Source: JAJRTE01 sp964418585
GTDB lineage: Bacteria; Myxococcota_A; UBA796; JAJRTE01
Assembly: GCA_964418585.1 (NCBI GenBank)
Contig: CAYQMG010000006.1
Location: 32,288 to 96,287, forward strand
Direction: 5' to 3'
DNA length: 64,000 bases
Under the pieces are notes generated by a model, which was not told where the DNA came from, made no database searches, and was given only the letters and a program-made list of their open reading frames with translations. Shown one piece after another: positions 27,198 to 35,602 of this stretch (positions are counted from its first letter, which is position 1; each line of letters opens with the position of its first letter). The translations under genes and the position numbers were made by a program.

Positions 27198-28586
27198 TCA
27201 ATCGGACGTGGGATGGGGGGGTGTTTGGAGTGTTGTGCGGCGGGAGATTTCGCCTTTCCATCCTGCGGAGAGGGTTGCGAGGAAGTTCCGGACCCAGGCG
27301 GGGCGGAGATAGAACCTGCGGTAGCCTTCAGCCATGGTGTGCACGAGGTCCTCGGGGTCGAACCCGCTGTGTCGGATGACAGGGGTATACTGGTCGAATC
27401 GGCGCCAGTCGTGGGTGAGGAGGCGGTCTTTCACATCCTCGAAGAACCGTGTTCCTGGATAAGGGGTGCATGCCGTGATCTGGATGTATGCGGCGGGGAG
27501 CGTGGCTCCGTACTCGAGGTTTGCGCGCATGGACGCCAGGGTATCCTCGGGGAGGCCGACGATGAAGTAGATGGCCGCTTTGATGCCCACGTCCCGGCAC
27601 ACCTCGAGCATCCGGCGTTGGTGGTCGAGGTCTGCGCTTCGCCTCCTGGACGCAGCCAGAGCGTCTGGGTTGATGGTCTCGATGCCCGCCTGGATCATGC
27701 GGCAGCCCGCGTGGGCCATCCGTTTCAGCAACGGCTCATCGAGGAGGGACAGGTGGGTCTCACAACCCCAGACGAAGGGAGGAGCACTGGTTTCCAGGGC
27801 GTCGAGGAGGGCGAGGGTCCGGTCGCGGTTCACGGTGAAAATGGGGTCTCGGAACTTGATTGCGTTCACCTGGTGTCGTTCGTGGAGCCAGGCGACCTCG
27901 CGGGCCACCGAGTCGGGTGAACGGAAGCGCATTTTCCGGCCCTCGCCCAGTGGATAGGGGCAGTAGTAGCCGCACGGGTAGGGGCACCCTCGGCTGGTCA
28001 CCACGGGGAGCACGGTTCGGGTGAGTGAGACCACCGCGTACCGAGACTCGAGCTTGGGGAAGACCGACCAATCCGGGAACGGGAGTGTGTCGAGGTCCTG
28101 GACGCGCGGGGCGTTCACGAGTCGGGCCGGTCCGGATTCCCACCCTTGGAGGCTGTCGATCCAGTTGCTCGACAGGAAAAAGCTTTCAGGATCCCCCCGA
28201 ATGATGGCCGCAGCACCGACATAGGCCTCGGGAGCGACGCCCGCAATGGTTCCGGTGACCAGGGCCGGCACGCGGCGTCGCCGGAGGCGGGCCACGAATG
28301 CGGCGTCAACGGACCGGGAGGGGATGGCCGAGAAGACCACAGCGGCGTCGTAATCCACGGGGGCTGAACGGTCGCGGTAGACCACGTCGTGCCCCTGTGC
28401 CTTGAGGATGGCCGAAACGTAGGCCACGTTGTACGGGAGGAGGCGGATCAGCCGGGCCTTGGCCCTGGTCAACAGGTCGGCGAATCCACTCCGGCCGTAA
28501 CGGGTCGCCGTGCCCATCCCACCTGCGATGGTCTTGTCCACCACCAGGTCCCGAGGGTCCTTCAGATCGACGAGTCCGATTCTCAT
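27198..28586 (-). CDS. B12-binding domain radical SAM protein with CX3CX3C cluster motif
   Basis: A 462-residue protein with an N-terminal Rossmann-like cobalamin-binding domain (about residues 45-150, LPYNVAYVSAILKAQGHDVVY; no DxHxxG) and a radical SAM barrel (about 195-400). The cluster motif is TSRGCPYPCGYYCPYP. The cysteines are spaced CX3CX3C, not the usual CX3CX2C; I believe a subset of B12-radical SAM proteins shares this. GIETINPDAL and YFIVGLPEDTLASM are typical of the barrel. Such enzymes often methylate or rearrange lipids, antibiotics or peptides; the substrate is unknown. The start ATG overlaps the stop of the upstream glycosyltransferase gene (ATGA), so the two are translationally coupled. 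Confidence 0.85.
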   Translation of the reverse strand: MRIGLVDLKDPRDLVVDKTIAGGMGTATRYGRSGFADLLTRAKARLIRLLPYNVAYVSAILKAQGHDVVYRDRSAPVDYDAAVVFSAIPSRSVDAAFVARLRRRRVPALVTGTIAGVAPEAYVGAAAIIRGDPESFFLSSNWIDSLQGWESGPARLVNAPRVQDLDTLPFPDWSVFPKLESRYAVVSLTRTVLPVVTSRGCPYPCGYYCPYPLGEGRKMRFRSPDSVAREVAWLHERHQVNAIKFRDPIFTVNRDRTLALLDALETSAPPFVWGCETHLSLLDEPLLKRMAHAGCRMIQAGIETINPDALAASRRRSADLDHQRRMLEVCRDVGIKAAIYFIVGLPEDTLASMRANLEYGATLPAAYIQITACTPYPGTRFFEDVKDRLLTHDWRRFDQYTPVIRHSGFDPEDLVHTMAEGYRRFYLRPAWVRNFLATLSAGWKGEISRRTTLQTPPHPTSD

Positions 28587-29560
28587 CGTGGGCTCGAGTC
28601 TCCCCCCCCGTTGACCACCCGCAGCCGTGCGCGGGAACCAGCCGACCTGGAGGCCGGATCCCGTTGTCCTCCCTGGGCATCCCGAACCACATGCGGGGTG
28701 GTGTCCTCACTTCCCCGCCCCTGTTCCGTTGCACCGGCACGGCCTTTTTCCCGTTGCCGGAACTCCAGTTCGGACCGGGTGGGAGCCGGTCGCGACCACC
28801 AGGGGTGCCGGTTTTCGTACGGCTGGTAGAATCGGCCGCGACGCCCTCGAGGAGGCGGGTGGGTCAGCAGGTACTTGAGCCACGAGTAGACGTATCGGTG
28901 CGCCACCCGCGAAACCGCGATGGAGGACACGCCGGACCGCCGGACCGCCTCTCGAGCCGGAACCTCCACGACCCGGTAGCCGAGCGCCAGCGTCTTGATG
29001 ATCATCTCTTGCTCGATTGTGGTGATGTTCTCGCGCAGATCGAGGGCTCGAGCCACGTCGGCGCGGAGGGCGCGGAATCCGTTTTGACTGTCGGTCAGGG
29101 CCACGCCATAGCGGTAGTTGATCCCCAGGGTGATGATGTCGGACCCCACCATGCGCACAAACTTGCCGATGTCTCCGTGGAGTTCTTCGCTCCCTCCGAG
29201 CATTCGGGACGCGGTCACGTGCTCCGCCCGACCCTCCAGAATCGGTTCCACCACCGCTGGAATGTCGTGGGGATTGTGGGAGCAGTCCGCATCGATGAAC
29301 ACGATGATGTCTCCTCGCGCCTCACGAATGCCTACACGGACCGCATCCCCTTTGCCGATACGGTTGTCCAGCACGACCCGGGCGCCCAGGTCCCGGGCCA
29401 GTTCGGCCGTGCCGTCGGTGGAGTGGCCGTCCACGACCAGAAGGTCGTCGGCGTAGGGCCGGGCATGCTCGATCACATAGCCGATGTTCTCAACTTCATT
29501 GCGCGCCGGTATCACCACCGCGATGGTCGCATCCCGCATCGCTCGATCAACAGACGACAT
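28583..29560 (-). CDS. GT2 glycosyltransferase, polyprenyl-phosphate mannosyl/glucosyl transferase-like
   Basis: A 325-residue soluble GT-A enzyme. It opens with IAVVIPARNEVENIGYVIE, has the nucleotide-sugar/metal motif FIDADCSHNP, and keeps the acceptor-side pattern TDSQNGFRAL of the DPM1/dolichol-phosphate sugar synthase group. Such enzymes load a sugar on a polyprenyl phosphate in the inner membrane. After about residue 235 the family domain ends and ~90 residues of Arg/Gln/Ser-rich, probably disordered sequence follow, an unusual tail. AAAGGGG lies 8 bases upstream of the ATG. It sits between two radical SAM genes on the same strand (78-base gap upstream, 4-base overlap downstream), which suggests a joint modification pathway. 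Confidence 0.85.
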   Translation of the reverse strand: MSSVDRAMRDATIAVVIPARNEVENIGYVIEHARPYADDLLVVDGHSTDGTAELARDLGARVVLDNRIGKGDAVRVGIREARGDIIVFIDADCSHNPHDIPAVVEPILEGRAEHVTASRMLGGSEELHGDIGKFVRMVGSDIITLGINYRYGVALTDSQNGFRALRADVARALDLRENITTIEQEMIIKTLALGYRVVEVPAREAVRRSGVSSIAVSRVAHRYVYSWLKYLLTHPPPRGRRGRFYQPYENRHPWWSRPAPTRSELEFRQREKGRAGATEQGRGSEDTTPHVVRDAQGGQRDPASRSAGSRARLRVVNGGGDSSPR

Positions 29561-29638
29561 CGCCAGCCCCTTTCCGCTGCCACGCTCACTGCTTCGTCGG
29601 CTTGCGCCGCGCGCTCAACCTCGACCATCCACGGCCGT

Positions 29639-30769
29639 TCACCGCTCCAGCGTTGGCTGCCTCCACCGCTTCAAGCGGAATCGGTGCTTCCCCAACGGCA
29701 ACGTGTTCGCGATGATCGCCTGGTACGCCTCGCACGGGGTCCAGCATTGCGGACACCGCCCGCGCCGAATCTCGGCCCGGAGCCGCTTCCGCTCCTCCCG
29801 CCGCCAGAGCCGATCGATTCGATAGCCCGCGTCCCGCACGTTCCCGATGGCTCGATTGAAGATTATACACGGATAGACGTGCCCGCGGGGTCCCAAAACC
29901 GCCGAAGAACTCAACGCCTCGCACACCATCGGGCTTCGACCCGTCTCCAGGTAGGTCCGCGCGTGGGACAGGTAGGCCCGCTCCAGGTAGTCCACCACCC
30001 CCAGTCCGCCGCCCCGCTTGCGATGGATCGCGGTCAAGGCATCCAGGCACCCTCGGCCGGGAGGCTCCAGCATGCCCTCGTTGCCATAGTAGAGTTCGGA
30101 CACCTGGGCCAGATTGACGTGAAAATCCCTCGCGCGTATCCCTGGAACCCGCGCTGAAACCGCGGCCAGCGTCTCGTCGAATCGGTTCGCGTTCTCCTCG
30201 GTCAAGGTCATTCCAAACACCACTTCCACCTGAATCGAGCGCAAAGCGCGAAAGGTCTCCACGGCCTGTTCCCACGCCCCCGAAACCCCTCGCATCCGGT
30301 CATGCAGGTCCGGCGGTCCGTCCAGGGAAACGGTGACGATGAACCGCGGAATGGGGGAGTTCAATATGATTCGGGCACCGTGCACGATCCGGTCTGTCAG
30401 CAAGCCGTTGGTGGCGAAGTGAAACATCGTCATGCGGGACATTCGTTCCGCCACGAAACGGAGTATTTCCAGGATGTCAGGCCGCACGAATACCTCCCCC
30501 CCGGTGATGTCCATCCATTTGATGTGGTGTCTCGAGTGCCCGAGCACCTCGAGGATCTCCTGCGTGGTCAGTTCGTCTTTCACCGGCTTGCGCCAGATAC
30601 CGCACATGGTGCACCGGGCGTTGCAAGCGTCGGTAATGTGGACGAAGAGACGGTAGGGGAGGGGGAGGTCCCGCACATTGGCCTCGAGCGCACTGGCGGC
30701 GAATCCCAGGTATCGGTTCAGGGATCGGAGTCTGGTTGGAGAGGAGCGTATCACCGCCACCGGTTCCAC
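29639..30769 (-). CDS. Radical SAM/SPASM-type enzyme
   Basis: A 376-residue enzyme with the canonical cluster motif CNARCTMC near residue 49, followed by DITGGEVFVRPD (the GGE motif that contacts SAM) and VTVSLDGPPDLHDRMRG. The C-terminal part has five cysteines in SPASM/twitch order: MVCEALSS, HVYPCIIFN, then CPQCWTPCEAY, expected to hold an auxiliary Fe-S cluster. SPASM enzymes mostly modify peptides or small molecules. The substrate here is unknown. The first codon taken is GTG at 30769, which has no good ribosome-binding site; a nearby GTG at 30760 is also possible. It lies 124 bases after the MopE-like gene and 78 bases before the glycosyltransferase gene, all on the minus strand. Confidence 0.85.
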   Translation of the reverse strand: MEPVAVIRSSPTRLRSLNRYLGFAASALEANVRDLPLPYRLFVHITDACNARCTMCGIWRKPVKDELTTQEILEVLGHSRHHIKWMDITGGEVFVRPDILEILRFVAERMSRMTMFHFATNGLLTDRIVHGARIILNSPIPRFIVTVSLDGPPDLHDRMRGVSGAWEQAVETFRALRSIQVEVVFGMTLTEENANRFDETLAAVSARVPGIRARDFHVNLAQVSELYYGNEGMLEPPGRGCLDALTAIHRKRGGGLGVVDYLERAYLSHARTYLETGRSPMVCEALSSSAVLGPRGHVYPCIIFNRAIGNVRDAGYRIDRLWRREERKRLRAEIRRGRCPQCWTPCEAYQAIIANTLPLGKHRFRLKRWRQPTLER

Positions 30770-30893
30770 AGGGAGAAGGGGTTTGCGGAGGTGCCTGCCT
30801 GGAGCTATCCGGGTGCTGAGTCAGCGATGGAGCAACCTCCAGAGACAGGGTAACGCGGGGAGCGTGGGTGCGTCAAGCGGGGGGTGATCAGGG

Positions 30894-33800
30894 TCAGTCT
30901 TTGCGGGTACGGCGGACCATGATGCCGGCGACCAGGAAGCCGAGCAGGAGGGTTCCGGCCGGCACGTGTTGGGTCCCGGAAGGTTGGTTGCACTGGCAAC
31001 CGCCGGTATCGTCCGAGGTTGGAGTGGGAGATACCTCGGGGGTGGTATCATCGTCACCGGGTTGGCTGTCGTCGTCTCCGGTCACGGTGTCGGAGCCGTC
31101 ACAGTCCTGGTCGATGCCGTCGTCGGGAATTTCGTCGGCGCCCGGGTAGACCGAGGAGTCGGAGTCGTCGCAGTCGTCGCCGCCGCAGTCGGGGGAGGCG
31201 ACGCCATCGCCGTCTGCGTCGAAGGTGAACCCCTCGTCCACCTGGCCGTCGCAGTTGTCGTCGACCCCGTTGCAGGTTTCGGCGGCGTCCGGCGATATGG
31301 CCGGGTCAGCGTCGTTGCAGTCGCCGTCGCAGGCCGAGAAGCCGTCTCCATCGTTGTCTGCGGTCTCGTCCGTGGCCGGGTCGCAGTCATCGTCCACCCC
31401 GTTGCAGATCTCGGTCGCACCGGGATGGATGTCGGGGTTGGCGTCGTCGCAGTCGTCGCAGAGGCCGAAGCCGTCTCCGTCGTTGTCCAGGGCGGTTTCG
31501 TCGGTTTCCGGGTTGCAATCGTCGTCGATTCCATTGCAGATTTCGGCGGCATCCGGGTTGACGTCGGGGTTGGCGTCGTCGCAATCGCCCTCGCATTCCG
31601 CCCAGCCGTCTCCATCTGCGTCGAGTTCAGAAGTGGGCGTTTCACCGTCGCAGTCGGTGTCCACCCCGTCGCATTCCTCGGTCGCGTCCGGGTGGATGGC
31701 CGGGTCGGAGTCGTTGCAATCCACGTCGTTGAAATAGCCGTCGCTGTCTGCGTCCTCGAGGGCCGGGTCCACGCCGTCGCAATCCTGGTCCACCCCGTCT
31801 TCGGGGACGTCATGGGCCCCTGGATGGATGTCCGGATTGGTGTCGTCGCAATCGTCGCCGAGGCAATCGATTCCGGCATATCCATCGCCGTCCTGGTCTG
31901 GTACGAAGCCCTCGTCGACCTCCCCGTCGCAGTTGTCATCCACGCTGTTGCAGACCTCCTCGGCGCCCGGATAGACAGTGTCGGACTGGTCGTCGCAGTC
32001 GCCGTCGCAGATGGTGAAACCATCCTGGTCCAAGTCGGCGAGTTCGTCGGTGGTTGCGTCGCAGTCGTTGTCGATTCCGTCGCAGATCTCGACGGCGTCC
32101 GGGCTGATGTCCGGGTTCGTGTCATCGCAGTCGGCGAGGCCGTCCTCGTTGGGGCAGGCTGCGTACCCATCGCCGTCCTGGTCGACGTTCTCATCGGTGT
32201 CCGGGTTGCAGTCGTCATCGGTGCCGTTGCAGACTTCGGGCGCACCGGGATAGACGTCGGGGTTGGCGTCGTCGCAGTCGCCCGCGCACCAGGGGACACC
32301 GTCCTGATCCTCGTCGCGTTCATCATCAGGGATGACGGTGTCACAGTCGTTGTCGGCGCCGTCGCAGATTTCGTCTGCGCCGGGGTAGGTATCCGGGTTC
32401 TGGTCGTCGCAGTCGGCCGCAGTGGTGTCGGTGGCGCACCCTGCGAAGCCGTCGCCATCGGTATCCAGTTCGTCGTCGGCTGGAGCCCCGTCGCAGTTGT
32501 TGTCCTTCTGGTCGCATGCCTCGTCTGCACCGGGGTAGGTGATGGGGTCTGCGTCGTCGCAGTCGGAGCTGTCCGCGACATGGCTGTCCGGTGCGGTGCA
32601 GGCTTCGGTGGACGAAGCTGGATCACCGTATCCGTCCCCATCCGCGTCCAGGTAGAAGGTCTCGAGGACCCCTTCGTCGACGGTGCCGTCACAGTTGTTG
32701 TCGAGGCCGTCGCAGACCTCGGCGGCCCCCGGGTTCACGGTGGCGTCGGAGTCGTCGCAGTCCTGGTCGTTGTCTACGAGGCCGTCGCCCGGGGCGCAGG
32801 CGTCCTGGGTGGCGCTGCTACCGTATCCGTCCCCATCCGCGTCGACGAAGTAGGACTGGGTCACACCCTCATCGATGGCGCCGTCGCAGTTGTTGTCCAG
32901 ACCGTCACACTGCTCGTCGGCCCCGGGATAGACGAAGGGGTCTGCGTCGTCGCAGTCACCGGCGCAGATCTGGTAGCCGTCGTAGTCGGCGTCCGCCTCG
33001 TCATCCGGTAGGTTGCCGTCACAGTCGGTGTCCCGTCCATCGCACACCTCCTCGGCATCCGGGTTGATCTCAGGCATCGTGTCGTCGCAGTCTCCTTCGC
33101 AACTTCGGAATCCATCGTTGTCGTTGTCGAGTTCGTCTGCGGGGAGGATTCCGTCGCAATCGGTGTCGAGTCCGTCACAGGCTTCGTTGACCCCGGGATT
33201 GATGTCGGGATTGGCGTCGTCGCAGTCACCGACTTGCTCGGAATAGCCGTCCGGGACCATGCAATCAGCGGAGGGACTCCCCGCACCGTATCCGTCCCCG
33301 TCTGCGTCCACGTAGATGGTGAGATCGGGAAGGTCCTCGTCCACGTTGCCGTCACAGTCGTTGTCCACGCGGTCGCACACCTCTTCAGCAGCCGGGTTGA
33401 TGGCCGCGTCCTGGTCGTCGCAGTCTCCGGCAGTTTCCGTGTAGTTGGTCGGAGCCTCGCAGGCATCGACTGCGGTGTCGGTCAGTCCGTACCCATCCCC
33501 GTCCTCGTCCTGGTAGTAGGTGGTCTTCACGTCCTCGTCCACGTTGCCGTCGCAGTCGTTGTCGATACCGTCGCAGGTTTCCACAGCGCCCGGGTTCGCC
33601 TCTGCCACCGTGTCGTCGCAGTCACCGGTCTCCAGGGCGTACCCTGTGGTCAGGGGGCCGCAGTAGGCGGTTTCCGTGGCTGACCCGTATCCGTCGCCGT
33701 CCTGGTCCTCGTAGAACACGACCGCGCGCCCGGTGGCCGTGCTGAAGCAGACCCCCTTGTCCAGGACCTGGGGGTAAGTGAAGAAGTTGTTGCTGCTTTC

Positions 33801-35498
33801 CGGCAACGTGTTTGGAGAAGCGTTGGCGTCCGAGTCAGCGGTGGTGACAGCCACCAGGAAGAGATAGTCCGGCACATCAGGGCCCAGCGTGGCGAAGGGG
33901 ATGAGGGTCTCGAACCCGTCCTCGGCCGCGAACGACGTCCCTGCTGCACCGGGATAGAGCGCGTCGATGTCCCCGGTGAAATTGATGTCCGCGTCGGACC
34001 CTGCGTAGGTGAACGCCGAGTAGGACCCCCCTGTTCCGCCAGTGCCGAAGGTTCGCCATCCAGCAGTATCGTTGCTGAACTCGGCCGCATCGATCCCCAC
34101 GGCGGCATCGAACCCGATCCCGGAGTAGGAAGACCCCTCGAGAGTGAAGCCGGCATAGGTGAGGCGGCGGTCGAGCGTGCCGCTCACGTCGGAAAGTTCA
34201 TCGCCTTCCCCGGCGATGGTGGTCACACCGGTATCGGACCCCGGGTCCAGGTCCACGAGCACGAACGAGGCGTTGGTGTTGCCGTCCGGTTCCCCGAATA
34301 GGGCGCCGCGGACCGCCACGTAGAGGCTGTCACCGATGCGATCGCCGTTGGAGTCCACCACCGAAGCGTAGAGTTCGGTCAAGGTGCCATCGGCGCCATA
34401 GTCGTTCACTGCGTCACTGGTGCCCGGGCCGTCCGCGGCGGAGGTGGCCACCGGAGCAAGAAAGCTGAGCGCATCCTCGAGGGATTCGTCCAGGGCGAGA
34501 TAGGGGGTGCCCGGGGTGTAGGGGAGGTAGGCCCAGGTGGGATTGGTGGCTCCACTGATGTATCCCCAACGCTCGGCCGTCTCGTCATGCCCCGTGATAC
34601 CGTTTCCACCCGAATCCAGTTCGTCATTCTCCACCACGTTCATGCGCTGGAACGAGTAGGTGTTGCTGGCCGGGGCCGTACCGGCAAGGCTGCCGCGCTG
34701 CGCCAGGTCCGTCTGATAGGTGCTCGCCGTGCTGTCCGCGTCCGGACCGTCGATGGAAATGCCGGTCTTGTTCACCACGTAGTCGGCGTTCTTCCAGACC
34801 ACGATGTCCACGTCCTGCACGAGGTCGCTCTCTCCGTCCCAGTAGAAGAGGATGACCGCCTCGCCGCTGTTCGTGAGGATCATGGGATAGACCGGGTCTC
34901 CCACGCCCTGGTAGGAGGAGGCGATGAGCATGTCCGGTACGCCGTCCGACAACCCGTCCTGGGTGGTCTCGAAAAGTTGTGGCGACCCGGGGAGGTTCTG
35001 GAACCGCTCCAGGGAGCCACCAAAGTAGTCGGAGAGGAACTTGGTGCTGTCCGAACAGACCACAAGCGTCCCGTGGGGTGGGATGACCGAGCCCACTGGA
35101 AACTGAAACACGCCGTCGGTCGTGGTGCTTCCGAATGGCACCTTGCCGTTGACCACGTTAAAATAGCCCGTGCGTGCGGACGAGGAGACGTTGGACGGGC
35201 TGTCCGAGATGAAATAGCTTCCGAGCCCGTTTGCAGTCCCAGGCTCGGCACCTTCGTTGAGCACGATCGGGCTGTCGGTCGGGTTGTGGATTTCCACGTA
35301 TTCCCCGGTACCGCCTCCAGATTCCGAAATGGCGTCGTAAGCTACCTCGCTGAAAACGAGGTGATCGGGGAGGTGGGTGTCCTGGGCGGCAGCATCCCCG
35401 GGCGATGTGGCCAGGGCCAAAAAACAGGTCATGGGGAACAACAAGAGGGGCATACGAGACGGGAACCGGTGCCCGTCCAGCACATCAAGCAACCGCAT
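30894..35498 (-). CDS. MopE-like secreted repeat protein with lamin-tail domain, 17 Cys/Asp repeats and MYXO-CTERM-like tail
   Basis: A 1534-residue surface protein. A signal peptide (MPLLLFPMTCFLALA, cleaved near DAAAQ) is followed by a lamin-tail-like domain (LVFSEVAYDAIS, YVEIHNPTDSPIVL), a ~550-residue central region, and then 17 units of the type DGDGYG...GDCDD...NPGA.EVCDGxDNDCDG between about 31090 and 33720. These are the putative metal-binding repeats of MopE, rich in Asp and paired Cys. The end has a GDDD-rich linker, a Cys motif (GGCQCNQ), one transmembrane helix (AGTLLLGFLVAGIMV) and a basic tail RRTRKD, like MYXO-CTERM surface-anchoring signals. Ca2+ binding is inferred from Asp spacing. 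The start at 35498 follows GGAGAG; a longer frame to 35567 is unlikely. Confidence 0.88.
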   Translation of the reverse strand: MRLLDVLDGHRFPSRMPLLLFPMTCFLALATSPGDAAAQDTHLPDHLVFSEVAYDAISESGGGTGEYVEIHNPTDSPIVLNEGAEPGTANGLGSYFISDSPSNVSSSARTGYFNVVNGKVPFGSTTTDGVFQFPVGSVIPPHGTLVVCSDSTKFLSDYFGGSLERFQNLPGSPQLFETTQDGLSDGVPDMLIASSYQGVGDPVYPMILTNSGEAVILFYWDGESDLVQDVDIVVWKNADYVVNKTGISIDGPDADSTASTYQTDLAQRGSLAGTAPASNTYSFQRMNVVENDELDSGGNGITGHDETAERWGYISGATNPTWAYLPYTPGTPYLALDESLEDALSFLAPVATSAADGPGTSDAVNDYGADGTLTELYASVVDSNGDRIGDSLYVAVRGALFGEPDGNTNASFVLVDLDPGSDTGVTTIAGEGDELSDVSGTLDRRLTYAGFTLEGSSYSGIGFDAAVGIDAAEFSNDTAGWRTFGTGGTGGSYSAFTYAGSDADINFTGDIDALYPGAAGTSFAAEDGFETLIPFATLGPDVPDYLFLVAVTTADSDANASPNTLPESSNNFFTYPQVLDKGVCFSTATGRAVVFYEDQDGDGYGSATETAYCGPLTTGYALETGDCDDTVAEANPGAVETCDGIDNDCDGNVDEDVKTTYYQDEDGDGYGLTDTAVDACEAPTNYTETAGDCDDQDAAINPAAEEVCDRVDNDCDGNVDEDLPDLTIYVDADGDGYGAGSPSADCMVPDGYSEQVGDCDDANPDINPGVNEACDGLDTDCDGILPADELDNDNDGFRSCEGDCDDTMPEINPDAEEVCDGRDTDCDGNLPDDEADADYDGYQICAGDCDDADPFVYPGADEQCDGLDNNCDGAIDEGVTQSYFVDADGDGYGSSATQDACAPGDGLVDNDQDCDDSDATVNPGAAEVCDGLDNNCDGTVDEGVLETFYLDADGDGYGDPASSTEACTAPDSHVADSSDCDDADPITYPGADEACDQKDNNCDGAPADDELDTDGDGFAGCATDTTAADCDDQNPDTYPGADEICDGADNDCDTVIPDDERDEDQDGVPWCAGDCDDANPDVYPGAPEVCNGTDDDCNPDTDENVDQDGDGYAACPNEDGLADCDDTNPDISPDAVEICDGIDNDCDATTDELADLDQDGFTICDGDCDDQSDTVYPGAEEVCNSVDDNCDGEVDEGFVPDQDGDGYAGIDCLGDDCDDTNPDIHPGAHDVPEDGVDQDCDGVDPALEDADSDGYFNDVDCNDSDPAIHPDATEECDGVDTDCDGETPTSELDADGDGWAECEGDCDDANPDVNPDAAEICNGIDDDCNPETDETALDNDGDGFGLCDDCDDANPDIHPGATEICNGVDDDCDPATDETADNDGDGFSACDGDCNDADPAISPDAAETCNGVDDNCDGQVDEGFTFDADGDGVASPDCGGDDCDDSDSSVYPGADEIPDDGIDQDCDGSDTVTGDDDSQPGDDDTTPEVSPTPTSDDTGGCQCNQPSGTQHVPAGTLLLGFLVAGIMVRRTRKD
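31090..33630 (-). repeat. Seventeen tandem coding repeats in the MopE-like gene
   Basis: Units of about 130-200 bases recur, each with a core encoding (G/D)DCDD, a Pro-Gly-Ala turn and C(D/N)G-DxDCDG. Unit length varies because the spacer is either short (DADGDGW type) or long with an extra Cys pair. On the + strand the core appears as gtcgtcgcagtc again and again, so the tract is prone to recombination and assembly collapse. Confidence 0.9.
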
Positions 35499-35602
35499 AA
35501 GCACTCTCCATTCAGGATTAGCTGGTACCACCATGCGCGTCCACTGGTTGAGAGATACCACTTTCATTCCAAGGGTGCAATGGCCAAGTTGAGATTGAAG
35601 GC

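Noticed and set aside
30966..33011. A 681-codon plus-strand frame of Val/Gly-rich repeats opposite the MopE-like gene
   Set aside because: The repeats are the complement of the DCDD/CDG coding repeats; no start signal or fold is evident.
31090..33630. Regularly spaced repeats that could suggest a CRISPR array
   Set aside because: The repeats are degenerate, of variable length and in frame with a secreted protein; there are no unique spacers of constant length and no cas genes.
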